This document shows, in pieces, positions 1 through 6,671 of a stretch of DNA of 8,765 nucleotides. Origin of the DNA: Gammaproteobacteria bacterium (lineage in GTDB: Bacteria; Pseudomonadota; Gammaproteobacteria; J113); contig RFJX01000104.1 of assembly GCA_003694425.1 (NCBI GenBank), forward strand, positions 1-8,765, written 5' to 3'. The first letter of the stretch is position 1. Every line of letters starts with the position of its first letter. The translations under genes and the position numbers were made by a program. Under the pieces are notes generated by a model. The model was not told the origin of the DNA, searched no databases, and was given only the letters and a program-made list of their open reading frames with translations.

Positions 1-78
1 GTAGTCAGTAGTCAGTAGTCAGTAGTCAGTAGTCAGTAGTCAGTAGTCAGTAGTCAGTAGTCAGTAGTCAGTAGTCAG
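1..78. repeat. Heptamer tandem repeat array
   Basis: The 7-base unit GTAGTCA is repeated about 11 times without a visible mismatch from the first base of the window, so the array probably extends further left. There are no spacers, so it is not a CRISPR. All three frames of a 7-base unit are used in turn, and no start codon with a ribosome site is present, so coding is unlikely. It directly abuts an imperfect hairpin and a second, related short repeat (114-141), suggesting that all three belong to one intergenic repeat element. Confidence 0.95.
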
Positions 79-109
79 ACAGGAGCGTAAGCGGCCACCG
101 CGGCCTGTC
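78..109. repeat. Imperfect hairpin at the edge of the heptamer array
   Basis: The outer arms GACAGG (78-83) and CCTGTC (104-109) are perfectly complementary. Inside them GCGG (91-94) can pair with CCGC (98-101) around a 3-base loop. No T-run follows on either strand, so it does not look like an intrinsic terminator. It sits exactly between the GTAGTCA array and the GACTGATAAC repeat and may be the core of that repeat element. Confidence 0.5.
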
Positions 110-113
110 AATG

Positions 114-141
114 GACTGATAACCGATGACTGATAACTCCT
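114..141. repeat. Two tandem copies of a 14-base unit starting GACTGATAAC
   Basis: Copies at 114-127 and 128-141 share the first ten bases GACTGATAAC and then diverge. The unit loosely resembles the reverse complement of the GTAGTCA heptamer (GACTGATAA compared with GACTACTGA), so the two arrays flank the 78-109 hairpin in roughly opposite orientation. No gene overlaps this stretch. Between 142 and the ribosome site near 196-204 nothing else is recognisable. Confidence 0.6.
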
Positions 142-208
142 GCAACGAACTTTCCCTCCCCCTCTGGTCTATCATGTTATCCGTCGAGAAACGGCGAGGG
201 AGGCGAAC

Positions 209-844
209 ATGACCCGATCCAGCATTGTCTTTCTGTTGTTCCTGTTCTCCTGCCGGTGGGCGCTGGCCCTGGAGGTCAATATCGCCCCGGGGCTGGAATC
301 GGTGACCGTGCTGCACAATGGCAAGCCGGTGGTCATCCAGCGCAACCAGGACCCGGAGCACCGCGTCAACCCCGATTACGCCCGGACCTCGCGCAAGTGC
401 CCTCCCTTCTGCATCCAGCCGATCCGGCTGGCCCCGGGGGTCGAGACCATCGGGGAGCTGGAGATGCTGGACTATCTCAGGCGCATGAGCGAGGGGGACG
501 ACTCCATCGTGGTGATCGATTCCCGCACCCCGGACTGGGTGGCGCGCGGCACCATTCCCGGCTCCATCAATCTGCCCTGGACCCGGCTGAATGTCTCGGC
601 GGGTGCCGACCCCTTCGAGATCATCGAAATCCTCCAGGGCTTCGGGGTGGAGGAGAACGAGGGGCTGCTGGATTTCAGCCACGCCAAGACCCTGGTGCTC
701 TTCTGCAACGGGATGTGGTGCGGGCAGTCGCCGAACAACATCCATGCCCTGTTGCGCTACGGCTACCCCGCGCACAAGCTCAAGTGGTACCGCGGCGGGA
801 TGCAGGACTGGGAGATCCTGGGCCTGACCACCGTCAAGCCCTGA
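209..844 (+). CDS. Exported rhodanese-like domain protein
   Basis: A 211-residue protein. Residues 1-20 look like a Sec signal peptide: one Arg, a run of hydrophobic residues, and ALA just before a likely cleavage after A20. The mature protein would then be periplasmic. C15 sits in LFSC, so a lipoprotein cannot be fully excluded. The rhodanese fold spans about 80-208: [10 protein letters not shown] (101-110), GSINLPW (118-124), and an active-site loop CNGMWCGQS (166-174) followed by RYGYP and YRGGMQDW. C166 is the expected catalytic, persulfide-forming cysteine. The loop is about two residues longer than the usual CRxGxR type and has a second Cys at 171. A separate CPPFC pair (C64, C68) precedes the domain. 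The ATG is preceded by GAGGGAGGCG, a good ribosome site. The sulfur donor or acceptor is unknown. It is a single gene, 88 bases before argS, which has its own probable promoter. The family call is firm; the substrate is not known. Confidence 0.9.
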   Translation: MTRSSIVFLLFLFSCRWALALEVNIAPGLESVTVLHNGKPVVIQRNQDPEHRVNPDYARTSRKCPPFCIQPIRLAPGVETIGELEMLDYLRRMSEGDDSIVVIDSRTPDWVARGTIPGSINLPWTRLNVSAGADPFEIIEILQGFGVEENEGLLDFSHAKTLVLFCNGMWCGQSPNNIHALLRYGYPAHKLKWYRGGMQDWEILGLTTVKP

Positions 845-880
845 TCCACACCCGCCCCTTGCCGGGCTCACTGGCGGTGC

Positions 881-905
881 GGGAGGCGATTCTTTAGAAT
901 CGCCC
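881..905 (+). promoter_or_regulatory. Dyad with embedded -10 box upstream of argS
   Basis: GGCGATTCT (885-893) and AGAATCGCC (896-904) are perfect 9-base inverted arms separated by two T. Weaker complementarity extends outward (GGGA with CCTCC). TAGAAT at 895-900 matches five of six bases of a sigma-70 -10 box, which would give a start near 907 and a leader of about 26 bases for argS. No convincing -35 lies 16-18 bases upstream (TGGCGG at 872-877 is poor). The dyad could be an operator or simply coincide with the promoter. The two-base loop and lack of a T-run argue against a terminator. Confidence 0.4.
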
Positions 906-932
906 CTCCTCCTGTCCACCACCGGTAACCCA

Positions 933-2678
933 GTGAAACAGCGTCTCGCCAAACTGCTGCAGCAGGCAGCGACCGCCCTGACCGAATCCGGAGTCCTGTC
1001 CGGCGACCCCCCCGCGATCCAGATCGAACGGGCCCGTGACCCCCGCCATGGCGACTACGCCAGCAACCTCGCCCTGATGCTTGCGAAGCAGGCCGGGATG
1101 CCACCGCGCGACCTGGCCACCCTGCTGGTGGAGCGGCTGCCCGCCGACCCGATCGTGGCGGCGGTCGAGATCGCCGGTCCCGGCTTCATCAACTTCCGCC
1201 TGGCACCCGCCGCTCTGCACCATACCGTCACCGCCGTGCTGGAACAGGGCGAGGGCTTCGGTCGCAGCCGTGCGGGCGGCGGGCAGAAGGTCCAGGTCGA
1301 ATTCGTCTCGGCCAATCCGACCGGTCCGCTGCACATCGGCCACGGGCGGGGCGCGGCCCATGGCATGACCATGGCCAACCTCCTGCAGGCGACCGGCTTC
1401 GATGTCCAGCGGGAGTACTACGTCAATGACGCCGGCCGGCAGATGGACATCCTCGCCTTCAGTCTGTGGCTGCGCTATCTGGAGCGGCTGGGCGTGTGGC
1501 ACGACTTCCCGGAAAACGCCTACCGGGGAAGCTATGTGCGGGACCTGGCGGTGCAACTCGAGCGGGAGCATGGCGATCGCTTCCGGGTGGAGCGTGAGGC
1601 GCTGGCCCTGCTGGAGGATTTCACCGGCGACGACGACGCCCTGCTGGATGCCGGCATCGCCCGCATGCGCGAACTCCTCGGGGAGGAGGACTTCAGGCTG
1701 GTGCACGCCTTCGGTCTGGAGCGGATCCTCGAAGGGATCCGCGAGGACCTGGCCAGCTTCGGCGTGCACTACGACTGCTGGTTCTCCGAGCGCTCGCTGA
1801 GTGAGCAGGGGGCCATCGAGCGTGCCTTGGAGACCCTGGAACAGGCCGGGCACCTCTATCGCAAGGAAGGGGCGCTCTGGTTCCGCTCCACCGCCTTCGG
1901 GGACGACAAGGATCGGGTGGTGGTGCGGGAGAACGGGGAAACCACCTACTTCGCCTCCGACATCGCCTATCACCTCAACAAGCTGGAGCGGGGCTTCGAA
2001 CGGGTGATCGATGTCTGGGGGGCCGACCACCACGGCTATGTCCCGCGGGTGAAGGCGGCACTACAGGCCCTGGGGAAGGACCCGGCTCGGCTCGAGGTGC
2101 TGCTGGTCCAGTTCGCCGTTCTCTACCGCGGCAACGAACGGCTCCAGATGTCCACCCGCAGCGGCGAGTTCGTCACCCTGCGCGAGCTGTGCGAGGAGGT
2201 GGGGACCGATGCGGCCCGCTTCTTCTACTGCCTGCGCCGCTGCGAACAGCACCTTGATTTCGACCTGGAACTGGCCAAGTCCCAGTCCAGCGACAACCCC
2301 GTCTACTACATCCAGTATGCCCATGCCCGGATCTGCAGCGTGCAGCGCCAGCTGGGCGAGAAGGGCATGAGCTGGAAACCGGGTGACGGCGCATCCACCA
2401 TGGACAGGCTCACCGACCCCCGCGAGACCGCGCTGATGAAACGGCTGATGACCTATCCGGAGGTGATCGAGGCCGCCGCCCTGAATCGGGAACCCCATCT
2501 GTTGCCACACTATCTGCGCGACCTGGCCAATGACTTCCACACCTGTTACAACGCGGTCCCCTTCCTCGTCGAGGAGGAGGCGCTGCGTAACGCCCGGCTG
2601 GACCTGCTCCAGGCCACCGCCCAGGTGATCCGCAACGGCCTGTCCCTGCTCGGGGTCAGCGCCCCCGAGGCGATGTGA
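933..2678 (+). CDS. argS: Arginyl-tRNA synthetase
   Basis: Cytoplasmic class I aminoacyl-tRNA synthetase that charges tRNA-Arg using ATP; 581 residues, normal for the family. The N-terminal ArgS-specific domain covers roughly 1-95 ([10 protein letters not shown] at 36-45, GPGFINFRL at 82-90). The catalytic Rossmann fold contains SANPTGP (126-132) followed by the signature HIGH (134-137), [10 protein letters not shown] (363-372), and a degenerate KMSK loop, QMSTRSGEF (405-413). The lysine loss there is normal for ArgS. The C-terminal DALR anticodon-binding domain runs from about 455 ([13 protein letters not shown]) to the end. The start is GTG at 933, with only a weak ribosome site; the N terminus matches family length and there is no better in-frame start upstream. 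The stop TGA shares its A with the next gene's ATG, implying translational coupling with the SPOR protein. Confidence 0.97.
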   Translation: MKQRLAKLLQQAATALTESGVLSGDPPAIQIERARDPRHGDYASNLALMLAKQAGMPPRDLATLLVERLPADPIVAAVEIAGPGFINFRLAPAALHHTVTAVLEQGEGFGRSRAGGGQKVQVEFVSANPTGPLHIGHGRGAAHGMTMANLLQATGFDVQREYYVNDAGRQMDILAFSLWLRYLERLGVWHDFPENAYRGSYVRDLAVQLEREHGDRFRVEREALALLEDFTGDDDALLDAGIARMRELLGEEDFRLVHAFGLERILEGIREDLASFGVHYDCWFSERSLSEQGAIERALETLEQAGHLYRKEGALWFRSTAFGDDKDRVVVRENGETTYFASDIAYHLNKLERGFERVIDVWGADHHGYVPRVKAALQALGKDPARLEVLLVQFAVLYRGNERLQMSTRSGEFVTLRELCEEVGTDAARFFYCLRRCEQHLDFDLELAKSQSSDNPVYYIQYAHARICSVQRQLGEKGMSWKPGDGASTMDRLTDPRETALMKRLMTYPEVIEAAALNREPHLLPHYLRDLANDFHTCYNAVPFLVEEEALRNARLDLLQATAQVIRNGLSLLGVSAPEAM

Positions 2679-3250
2679 TGTCGAGGGACTACAAGCACAG
2701 CGGCAAACCCAGGCAATCCTCCCGGGGTGGGGTCCCGCCACTGCTCCCCTTCCTCTCCGGTCTCTGCCTCGGCCTGCTGGTCGCCTTCTTCATCTATCTC
2801 AACGACATCCATCCCGCGAAGGACAAGGAGGGTGTTACCATCTCCGGGGAGCCTCGCGATTCCGGAACGGGGAATGCCGCACCGGCCCCGCGCCCCCGAT
2901 TCGATTTCTACACCATCCTTCCGGAGCGGGAGGTCAAGGTGCCGGAGTGGGAGCTCACCGGGGAGAAGGAGCAGTCCCCGGCCACGACCACGCCGGCGCC
3001 TTCGAGCTACATCCTGCAGGTGGGTTCGTTCCAGCGCTATGCGGAGGCGGACCGGGTCAAGGCGAAACTGGCCCTGCTGGGGATCCAGGCCAGCATCCAG
3101 AAGGTGGTGATCAACGGCCAGGATGTCTGGTACCGGGTCCGGGTCGGTCCCTTCCGCAGCAGTGAGGAGCTGAACCGAACCCGGCGCAAGCTGGCCGGCA
3201 ACGGCATGGACTTCATCCTGCTGCGGATCCGCGGCGAGGAGCAGGGCTAG
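2678..3250 (+). CDS. FtsN-like SPOR-domain membrane protein
   Basis: A 190-residue bitopic inner-membrane protein. A short basic cytoplasmic N terminus (1-18) is followed by one transmembrane helix at about 20-42 (PLLPFLSGLCLGLLVAFF), a Pro-rich periplasmic linker with FDFYTILPEREV (76-87), and a SPOR domain at about 110-186 (SYILQVGSF, WYRVRVGPF). SPOR domains bind denuded septal peptidoglycan, so a role in division or wall turnover is inferred. The argS-SPOR order is also found in Pseudomonas, where hslVU follows; here an opposing HD gene follows instead. ATG 2678 is preferred over GTG 2675 because GAGG at 2667-2670 sits seven bases before it. It overlaps the argS stop by one base and is probably co-transcribed. 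It could be called ftsN, but at 190 residues it is short for classical FtsN, so no symbol is given. Confidence 0.88.
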   Translation: MSRDYKHSGKPRQSSRGGVPPLLPFLSGLCLGLLVAFFIYLNDIHPAKDKEGVTISGEPRDSGTGNAAPAPRPRFDFYTILPEREVKVPEWELTGEKEQSPATTTPAPSSYILQVGSFQRYAEADRVKAKLALLGIQASIQKVVINGQDVWYRVRVGPFRSSEELNRTRRKLAGNGMDFILLRIRGEEQG

Positions 3251-3268
3251 CCATCGCCGCGGAGCGCC

Positions 3269-3898
3269 TCAGCCCCCGTCCAGTTCCTCCAGGTAGCGCC
3301 GCAGGTTCTCCCGGATCAGTTCCGGGAAGGAGTCGCCGGTGCCCCGATCCCGGAACCACGGCCCCAGATCGAGGTCCTCCGCCGCGTAACTGCCCACGAT
3401 CCGCTCCACCCGCTCACGCCACTCCCCGTCACCCTGTTCCCTGCCGGTGAGCAGCGCCGCTTCCCGCCGCAGGCGTTCGGAGTTCTCCCGGAAGACCTCG
3501 TAGTCTGCGGCGAGCTGGTAGAGATCGGCGGCCCGCACGATGCGTTCCTCGAGGGTTTCGCCACGGGCCTGGTGCTCCGTCGCCAGGATGGCCCGTTCGA
3601 CCTGTTCGATGAAGGACTCGGGCATCCCGTGCCGGCCGAGATGCTCGCGGGCGATTGCGGCGGAATAGGCCTCCTTGCTCGGATAGCCCAGGGCCGAATG
3701 ATCCTCACGGTAACCGGCATCGTGGAACAGGAGGGCATAGCGGACGACATCCTCGTCCACCGGTATCCCCTGTTCCCGGTACCGGGCGAGGAGGCGTTCC
3801 GCATCGGCCAGGGTACGCTGCACATGACCGAAGTTGTGATAGGGGAGCTCGGGGTCGTAATGACGCCGCGCCTCCTGTTCGATCCGGGGATCGATCAC
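3269..3898 (-). CDS. HD-superfamily metal-dependent phosphohydrolase (COG4339-like)
   Basis: A 209-residue soluble protein. Motifs fit the predicted HD phosphohydrolase family: YHNFGH (H21, H25), the HD pair in LLFHDAGY (H59, D60), ATEHQ (H109) and RAADLYQL (D125), which together would bind one or two metal ions. The substrate is unknown; relatives are thought to cleave phosphate esters or nucleotides. The frame is open further upstream to 3946, but that part lies inside the tRNA-Gly gene, so translation must start later. GTG 3898 has GGAGG exactly seven bases upstream (plus-strand CCTCC 3906-3910), and the protein then begins 'VIDPRIEQEARRHYD' as expected. It is convergent with the SPOR gene, 18 bases away, with no visible terminator between them. 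It starts 20 bases after the tRNA 3' end and probably shares its promoter. Confidence 0.85.
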   Translation of the reverse strand: MIDPRIEQEARRHYDPELPYHNFGHVQRTLADAERLLARYREQGIPVDEDVVRYALLFHDAGYREDHSALGYPSKEAYSAAIAREHLGRHGMPESFIEQVERAILATEHQARGETLEERIVRAADLYQLAADYEVFRENSERLRREAALLTGREQGDGEWRERVERIVGSYAAEDLDLGPWFRDRGTGDSFPELIRENLRRYLEELDGG

Positions 3899-3918
3899 GG
3901 CCGGGCCTCCGGGGAAGA

Positions 3919-3992
3919 TGGAGCGGGTGATGGGAATCGAACCCACGTTCTCAGCTTGGGAAGCTGATGTTCTACCATTGAACTACACCCGC
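3919..3992 (-). tRNA. tRNA-Gly (anticodon CCC)
   Basis: A complete 74-base cloverleaf on the minus strand. The acceptor stem is GCGGGTG (plus 3986-3992) with CACCCGC (plus 3923-3929). The D arm is GTTCAATGGTAGAAC. The anticodon stem is TCAGC/GCTGA around loop TTCCCAA, giving anticodon CCC. The T loop TTCGATT sits in a GTGGG/CCCAT stem. Discriminator T and a genomically encoded CCA end the gene (plus TGG 3919-3921). The sequence closely resembles E. coli glyU tRNA-Gly(CCC), which reads GGG codons. Confidence 0.97.
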
Positions 3993-4008
3993 CTGACTGG
4001 GTAGCGGA

Positions 4009-4036
4009 ATTCTAGACCAAAGCGCAGGGCAGGCAA
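4009..4036 (-). promoter_or_regulatory. Sigma-70-type promoter of tRNA-Gly
   Basis: On the minus strand TTGCCT (-35, plus 4031-4036) and TAGAAT (-10, plus 4009-4014) are separated by 16 bases. They match four and five of six consensus bases. The predicted start near 4002 leaves a leader of about ten bases before the mature tRNA 5' end, typical for tRNA genes. The -35 lies inside a possible GC-rich hairpin (GCAGGGC 4024-4030 with GCCCTGC 4044-4050). Confidence 0.6.
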
Positions 4037-4115
4037 AGCCGGGGCCCTGCAGGGGACCGGCCGATTGCCGTGACCGCGGACCCGCCGGATGTGGCGAGGA
4101 CGGCCGCCCGCAGCC

Positions 4116-4138
4116 TCCCGGACCCCTGCGGTCCGGGA
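4116..4138. other. Perfect 9-bp GC-rich inverted repeat upstream of the response regulator
   Basis: TCCCGGACC (4116-4124) and GGTCCGGGA (4130-4138) are perfect complements around loop CCTGC. No T-run follows on either strand, so it is not a typical intrinsic terminator. It lies about 40 bases before the candidate -35 box of the response regulator and could be a regulator site or a structural element. The rest of the 242-base region between the tRNA and the response regulator holds only the promoter candidates listed. Confidence 0.45.
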
Positions 4139-4177
4139 TCGGGGAGGTTACTTGCCTTGCCGTTCAATGGCTTATTG

Positions 4178-4206
4178 TTGACTTTTGACGGCGCTTTGAT
4201 TTTACT
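4178..4206 (+). promoter_or_regulatory. Candidate promoter of the response regulator-MBL-thiS operon
   Basis: TTGACT (4178-4183, five of six) and TTTACT (4201-4206, four of six) are 17 bases apart. A start near 4212-4213 would follow. This makes the upstream in-frame ATG at 4211 unlikely to be used and supports ATG 4235 with a leader of about 22 bases. The local AT-rich stretch 4163-4206 stands out against the GC-rich surroundings. Confidence 0.5.
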
Positions 4207-4234
4207 TCGGATGGAGAAGAGATCCGGGTCCGCC

Positions 4235-4636
4235 ATGAAACAAGAAAAACCGACCGTGGTGGTGGTGGACGACAACGCCACCATCGCCCACATTTTCGAC
4301 CTCGCCACCCGGGAACTGGGACTGGAGCTGCACTGTTTCGACTCCGCTGCAGAGGCCGCCCCCTATCTGGAGGAGCACAGCCCCGATCTGCTGTTCCTGG
4401 ACATCATCATGCCCGACAAGGACGGGCTGACCTTCCTCCAGGAACTGCGCCGCCATCCGCACCATGGCCAGACCCCGGTGATCATGATCACCTCCAAGGA
4501 CTACGAGCAGGATCGCACCGCGGCGCGGGAACTCGGCGCCCTCGATTTCGTCATCAAGCCGCTCACCAGCCGTGAGATCCAGGCCATCATCGCGCGTTAC
4601 CTGGGACTGCGGGTCAACGGCAACGGCCCGTCATGA
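4235..4636 (+). CDS. Single-domain response regulator (CheY-like receiver)
   Basis: A 133-residue stand-alone receiver domain with no output domain. Key residues are all present: the acidic pair D12-D13 (VVVVDDN), phosphoacceptor D56 (LFLDIIMPDKDG), T86 (IMITSKD) and K108 (VIKPLT). It should be phosphorylated by a histidine kinase not present in the window and act through protein-protein contacts. The frame is open back to 4070, but that extension has no family similarity and lies upstream of the likely promoter. ATG 4235 places the protein start at the usual position before the first beta strand; ATG 4211 is the alternative. Its end overlaps the MBL gene by four bases (ATGA), so the two are translationally coupled and probably act together. 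The receiver identity is firm; its partner is inferred from context. Confidence 0.92.
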   Translation: MKQEKPTVVVVDDNATIAHIFDLATRELGLELHCFDSAAEAAPYLEEHSPDLLFLDIIMPDKDGLTFLQELRRHPHHGQTPVIMITSKDYEQDRTAARELGALDFVIKPLTSREIQAIIARYLGLRVNGNGPS

Positions 4637-5541
4637 GCGACGCCTTCCTGCGGTTCTGGGGCGTGCGCGGTTCCTACTCCGCTCCCTTCCGGACCCACCT
4701 GGGCGTGGGTGGCAACACCTCCTGCGTCGAGATCAACACCGGCGGGCACCTGCTGGTCTGCGATGCCGGCACCGGGATCATCCCGCTGGGCAACCGGCTG
4801 ATGGAGCAGAATCGCCTGCGGGAGATGATGATCATCCTCACCCACTATCACTGGGACCACATCTGCGGCCTGCCCTTCTTCGTTCCCGCCTTCTCTCCCG
4901 ACTGGACCATCCACATGTTCGGACCGGGCGAGAATGGCCAGCAGGTGGAGGAACTGATCGCCGCCCAGATGAAGGCCCCCTACTTCCCGGTCGAGACGGG
5001 GAGCTGGATGGCCGCCATCGACTACCTCGATCGGGCCCGGGGCAGGCTCCATTACGGTCCGCTCGAGATCGAATACCAGAGCGTGCATCACCCCGGTGTC
5101 ACCTACGGCTACCGGATCCAGTACCGGGACAGGACCATCGTCTACATCTCGGACAACGAGTGCCTGTTCCTGGAGAAGTCCATCGCCCGCCGCTACCAGG
5201 AGTTCGACCGCGCCGAGCAGGCCCTCCTCGACAAGATGCAGGCCGAGGAGAAGGCGGCCGAGCTGAAGCTCATCGAAGGGGCCGACATCCTCATCCACGA
5301 TGCCCAGTACACGCCGGAGGACTACGCCACGAAACGCGGGTGGGGTCATTCCTGCTACATCGACACGGTCAACTCCGCCATCGATGCCGGGGTGAAGACA
5401 CTCTATCTCTTCCATCACGATCCCAACTACGATGACGCGACCATCGCCGCCATCCACGAACACTCGCAGCAGCTGATCCGGGAGCGAGGTTCGGACCTGG
5501 AGTGCCTGGTGGCGCGGGAGGAGATGGTGGTCGAACTGTGA
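4633..5541 (+). CDS. Metallo-beta-lactamase-fold hydrolase
   Basis: A 302-residue soluble protein of the MBL superfamily (PF12706-type, close to RNase Z/PhnP and class II cAMP phosphodiesterase-like sequences). The N terminus GVRGSYSAP (10-18) with GGNTSCVE is typical of this branch. Metal ligands are visible: H71-x-H73-x-D75-H76 (THYHWDH), H153 (VHHPG), D174 (YISDNE) and H261 or H262 (LFHHDP). A highly charged, probably helical segment at about 178-217 lies between D174 and IHDAQYT (222-227). The next motif, GWGHSCYIDTV (236-246), is also typical. The fold predicts two-metal hydrolysis of a phosphodiester or similar bond; the substrate cannot be told from sequence. It starts on the ATGA overlap with the response regulator and ends on a GTGA overlap with thiS, so it sits in the middle of a coupled three-gene unit. 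Confidence 0.88.
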   Translation: MSDAFLRFWGVRGSYSAPFRTHLGVGGNTSCVEINTGGHLLVCDAGTGIIPLGNRLMEQNRLREMMIILTHYHWDHICGLPFFVPAFSPDWTIHMFGPGENGQQVEELIAAQMKAPYFPVETGSWMAAIDYLDRARGRLHYGPLEIEYQSVHHPGVTYGYRIQYRDRTIVYISDNECLFLEKSIARRYQEFDRAEQALLDKMQAEEKAAELKLIEGADILIHDAQYTPEDYATKRGWGHSCYIDTVNSAIDAGVKTLYLFHHDPNYDDATIAAIHEHSQQLIRERGSDLECLVAREEMVVEL

Positions 5542-5747
5542 GCGGGATCCTCCACATCCGGCTCAATGGCGAGCCACGCGAGGTCCCCGCCGGCACCAGG
5601 CTGGGCGAGCTGCTGGAGGAGCTGCAGTTGCGCGGCCGCCTCGCGGTCGAACTCAACGGCGAGATCCTGCCCCGGGGCGAGCACGCGGACTACCGGCTCC
5701 GGGAGGGGGATCGGCTGGAGATCGTCCAGGCCATCGGCGGCGGCTGA
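5538..5747 (+). CDS. thiS: Sulfur carrier protein ThiS
   Basis: A 69-residue beta-grasp, ubiquitin-like protein; the family is about 66 residues. After adenylation by ThiF and thiolation, its C-terminal glycine thiocarboxylate donates sulfur to ThiG for the thiamine thiazole ring. Visible signs are the N-terminal strand ILHIRLNGEPREVP, the central LAVELNGEILPR (the family's V-A-v-N-g-e-i-pR pattern), GDRLEIVQAIGGG at the end, and the required terminal Gly-Gly. The GTG at 5538 overlaps the MBL stop (GTGA). An in-frame ATG at 5502 lies inside the MBL gene and would add a non-family Gly-rich leader, so it is rejected. ThiF is not in the window. Confidence 0.93.
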   Translation: MSGILHIRLNGEPREVPAGTRLGELLEELQLRGRLAVELNGEILPRGEHADYRLREGDRLEIVQAIGGG

Positions 5748-5763
5748 TCCTCTCCACGACAGG

Positions 5764-5828
5764 CCCCGGCCCGGCGGACGGGGGTGTTGCTTCGCCGGGT
5801 CCCCATTTCCCGCCGGGGTCACTATAAT
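5764..5828 (+). promoter_or_regulatory. thiS-thiG intergenic region with competing GC hairpins and a TATAAT box
   Basis: TATAAT at 5823-5828 is a perfect -10 box 40 bases before thiG. The best-placed -35 candidate (TCCCCA, 5800-5805) is poor. Upstream, CCCGGCG (5770-5776) can pair with CGCCGGG at 5793-5799 or with the same string at 5811-5817, and CCCCGGC (5764-5770) can pair with GCCGGGG (5812-5818). These are mutually exclusive stems. No T-run follows, so a simple terminator is not supported. No TPP riboswitch core was recognised. Confidence 0.4.
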
Positions 5829-5867
5829 CTTCTTTCCTGTCCCACCCGTCCCGACCCGACAACCGAC

Positions 5868-6671
5868 ATGAGCGAAACCCGACTCGGCAGTCCCGATCCG
5901 CTGATCATCGCCGGCACGGAATACCGTTCCCGCCTGCTGATCGGAACCGGCAAGTACCGCGACCTGGAACAGACCCGCCTGGCGGTCGAGGCGAGCGGTG
6001 CGGAGATCGTCACCATCGCCATCCGCCGCAGCAACATCGGCCAGAACCCGGGAGAGCCGAATCTGCTCGAGGTGCTGCCGCCGGACCGTTACACCATCCT
6101 GCCCAACACCGCCGGCTGCTTCGACGCCGAATCGGCGATCCGCACCTGCCGCCTGGCCCGCGAGCTGCTGGATGGACACGACCTGGTCAAACTGGAGGTG
6201 CTGGGGGACGAGAAGACCCTCTATCCGGATATCCCCGCCACCCTGGAGGCGGCAGCGAGTCTCATCGACGAGGGCTTCCGGGTGATGGTCTACACCAGCG
6301 ACGACCCGGTGATGGCGAAGCGCTTCGAACAGATGGGCTGCGTCGCGGTGATGCCGCTGGCCGCCCCCATCGGCTCGGGACTCGGCATCCGCAACCCGTA
6401 CAACATCCGTACCATCGTCGAGAACGCCACGGTTCCGATCCTGGTCGATGCCGGTGTGGGCACCGCCTCCGATGCCGCCATCGCCATGGAGCTGGGTTGT
6501 GACGGGGTTCTGATGAACACCGCCATCGCCGGCGCCCGCGATCCGGTGCTGATGGCCGATGCCATGCGCAAGGCGGTGGAGGCCGGGCGCGAGGCCTTCC
6601 TCGCCGGGCGCATCCCGCGCCGGGCCTATGCCAGCGCCTCCTCCCCCATCGACGGTCTGTTCTTTACTTGA
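5868..6671 (+). CDS. thiG: Thiazole synthase ThiG
   Basis: A 267-residue TIM-barrel enzyme. It condenses 1-deoxy-xylulose 5-phosphate, dehydroglycine or iminoglycine, and sulfur from ThiS thiocarboxylate into the thiamine thiazole phosphate. Signs are [10 protein letters not shown] (21-30), NTAGC (80-84), the Schiff-base lysine K108 in [28 protein letters not shown] in the phosphate-binding region, [12 protein letters not shown], and [14 protein letters not shown]. The length is normal. ATG 5868 is chosen because the upstream extension to 5784 crosses the TATAAT box and shows no family similarity. The ribosome site is weak. The stop overlaps the TTG start of trmB by four bases. thiS-thiG-trmB is a known arrangement in Pseudomonas. 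Confidence 0.96.
   Translation: MSETRLGSPDPLIIAGTEYRSRLLIGTGKYRDLEQTRLAVEASGAEIVTIAIRRSNIGQNPGEPNLLEVLPPDRYTILPNTAGCFDAESAIRTCRLARELLDGHDLVKLEVLGDEKTLYPDIPATLEAAASLIDEGFRVMVYTSDDPVMAKRFEQMGCVAVMPLAAPIGSGLGIRNPYNIRTIVENATVPILVDAGVGTASDAAIAMELGCDGVLMNTAIAGARDPVLMADAMRKAVEAGREAFLAGRIPRRAYASASSPIDGLFFT

Noticed and set aside
1..78. CRISPR array
   Set aside because: The 7-base units are contiguous with no spacers.
68..952. Minus-strand frame of 294 codons
   Set aside because: It is antisense to the clearly recognisable rhodanese gene, lacks any family motif, and results from high GC content.
894..2033. Minus-strand frame of 379 codons
   Set aside because: It lies entirely opposite argS, has low-complexity Gly/Gln/Val-rich composition typical of antisense frames, and has no recognisable domain.
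3899..3946. N-terminal extension of the HD protein
   Set aside because: It runs through the 3' end of the tRNA-Gly gene; GTG 3898 has an ideal ribosome site.
4116..4138. Intrinsic terminator
   Set aside because: The stem is strong, but no T-run follows on either strand and no gene ends nearby.
4070..4234. N-terminal extension of the response regulator
   Set aside because: It crosses the likely promoter and a 9-bp hairpin, and receiver domains normally start at the residue encoded near 4235.
4597..5463. Minus-strand frame of 288 codons
   Set aside because: It mirrors the MBL gene, whose metal motifs are intact on the plus strand; no domain is visible in the antisense product.
5502..5537. 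Longer ThiS start
   Set aside because: It would add a Gly-rich leader unlike the family; GTG 5538 gives the usual length and a GTGA overlap with the MBL stop.
5748..5867. TPP riboswitch before thiG
   Set aside because: I do not see the CTGAGA and ACCTGA core motifs expected of a THI element.
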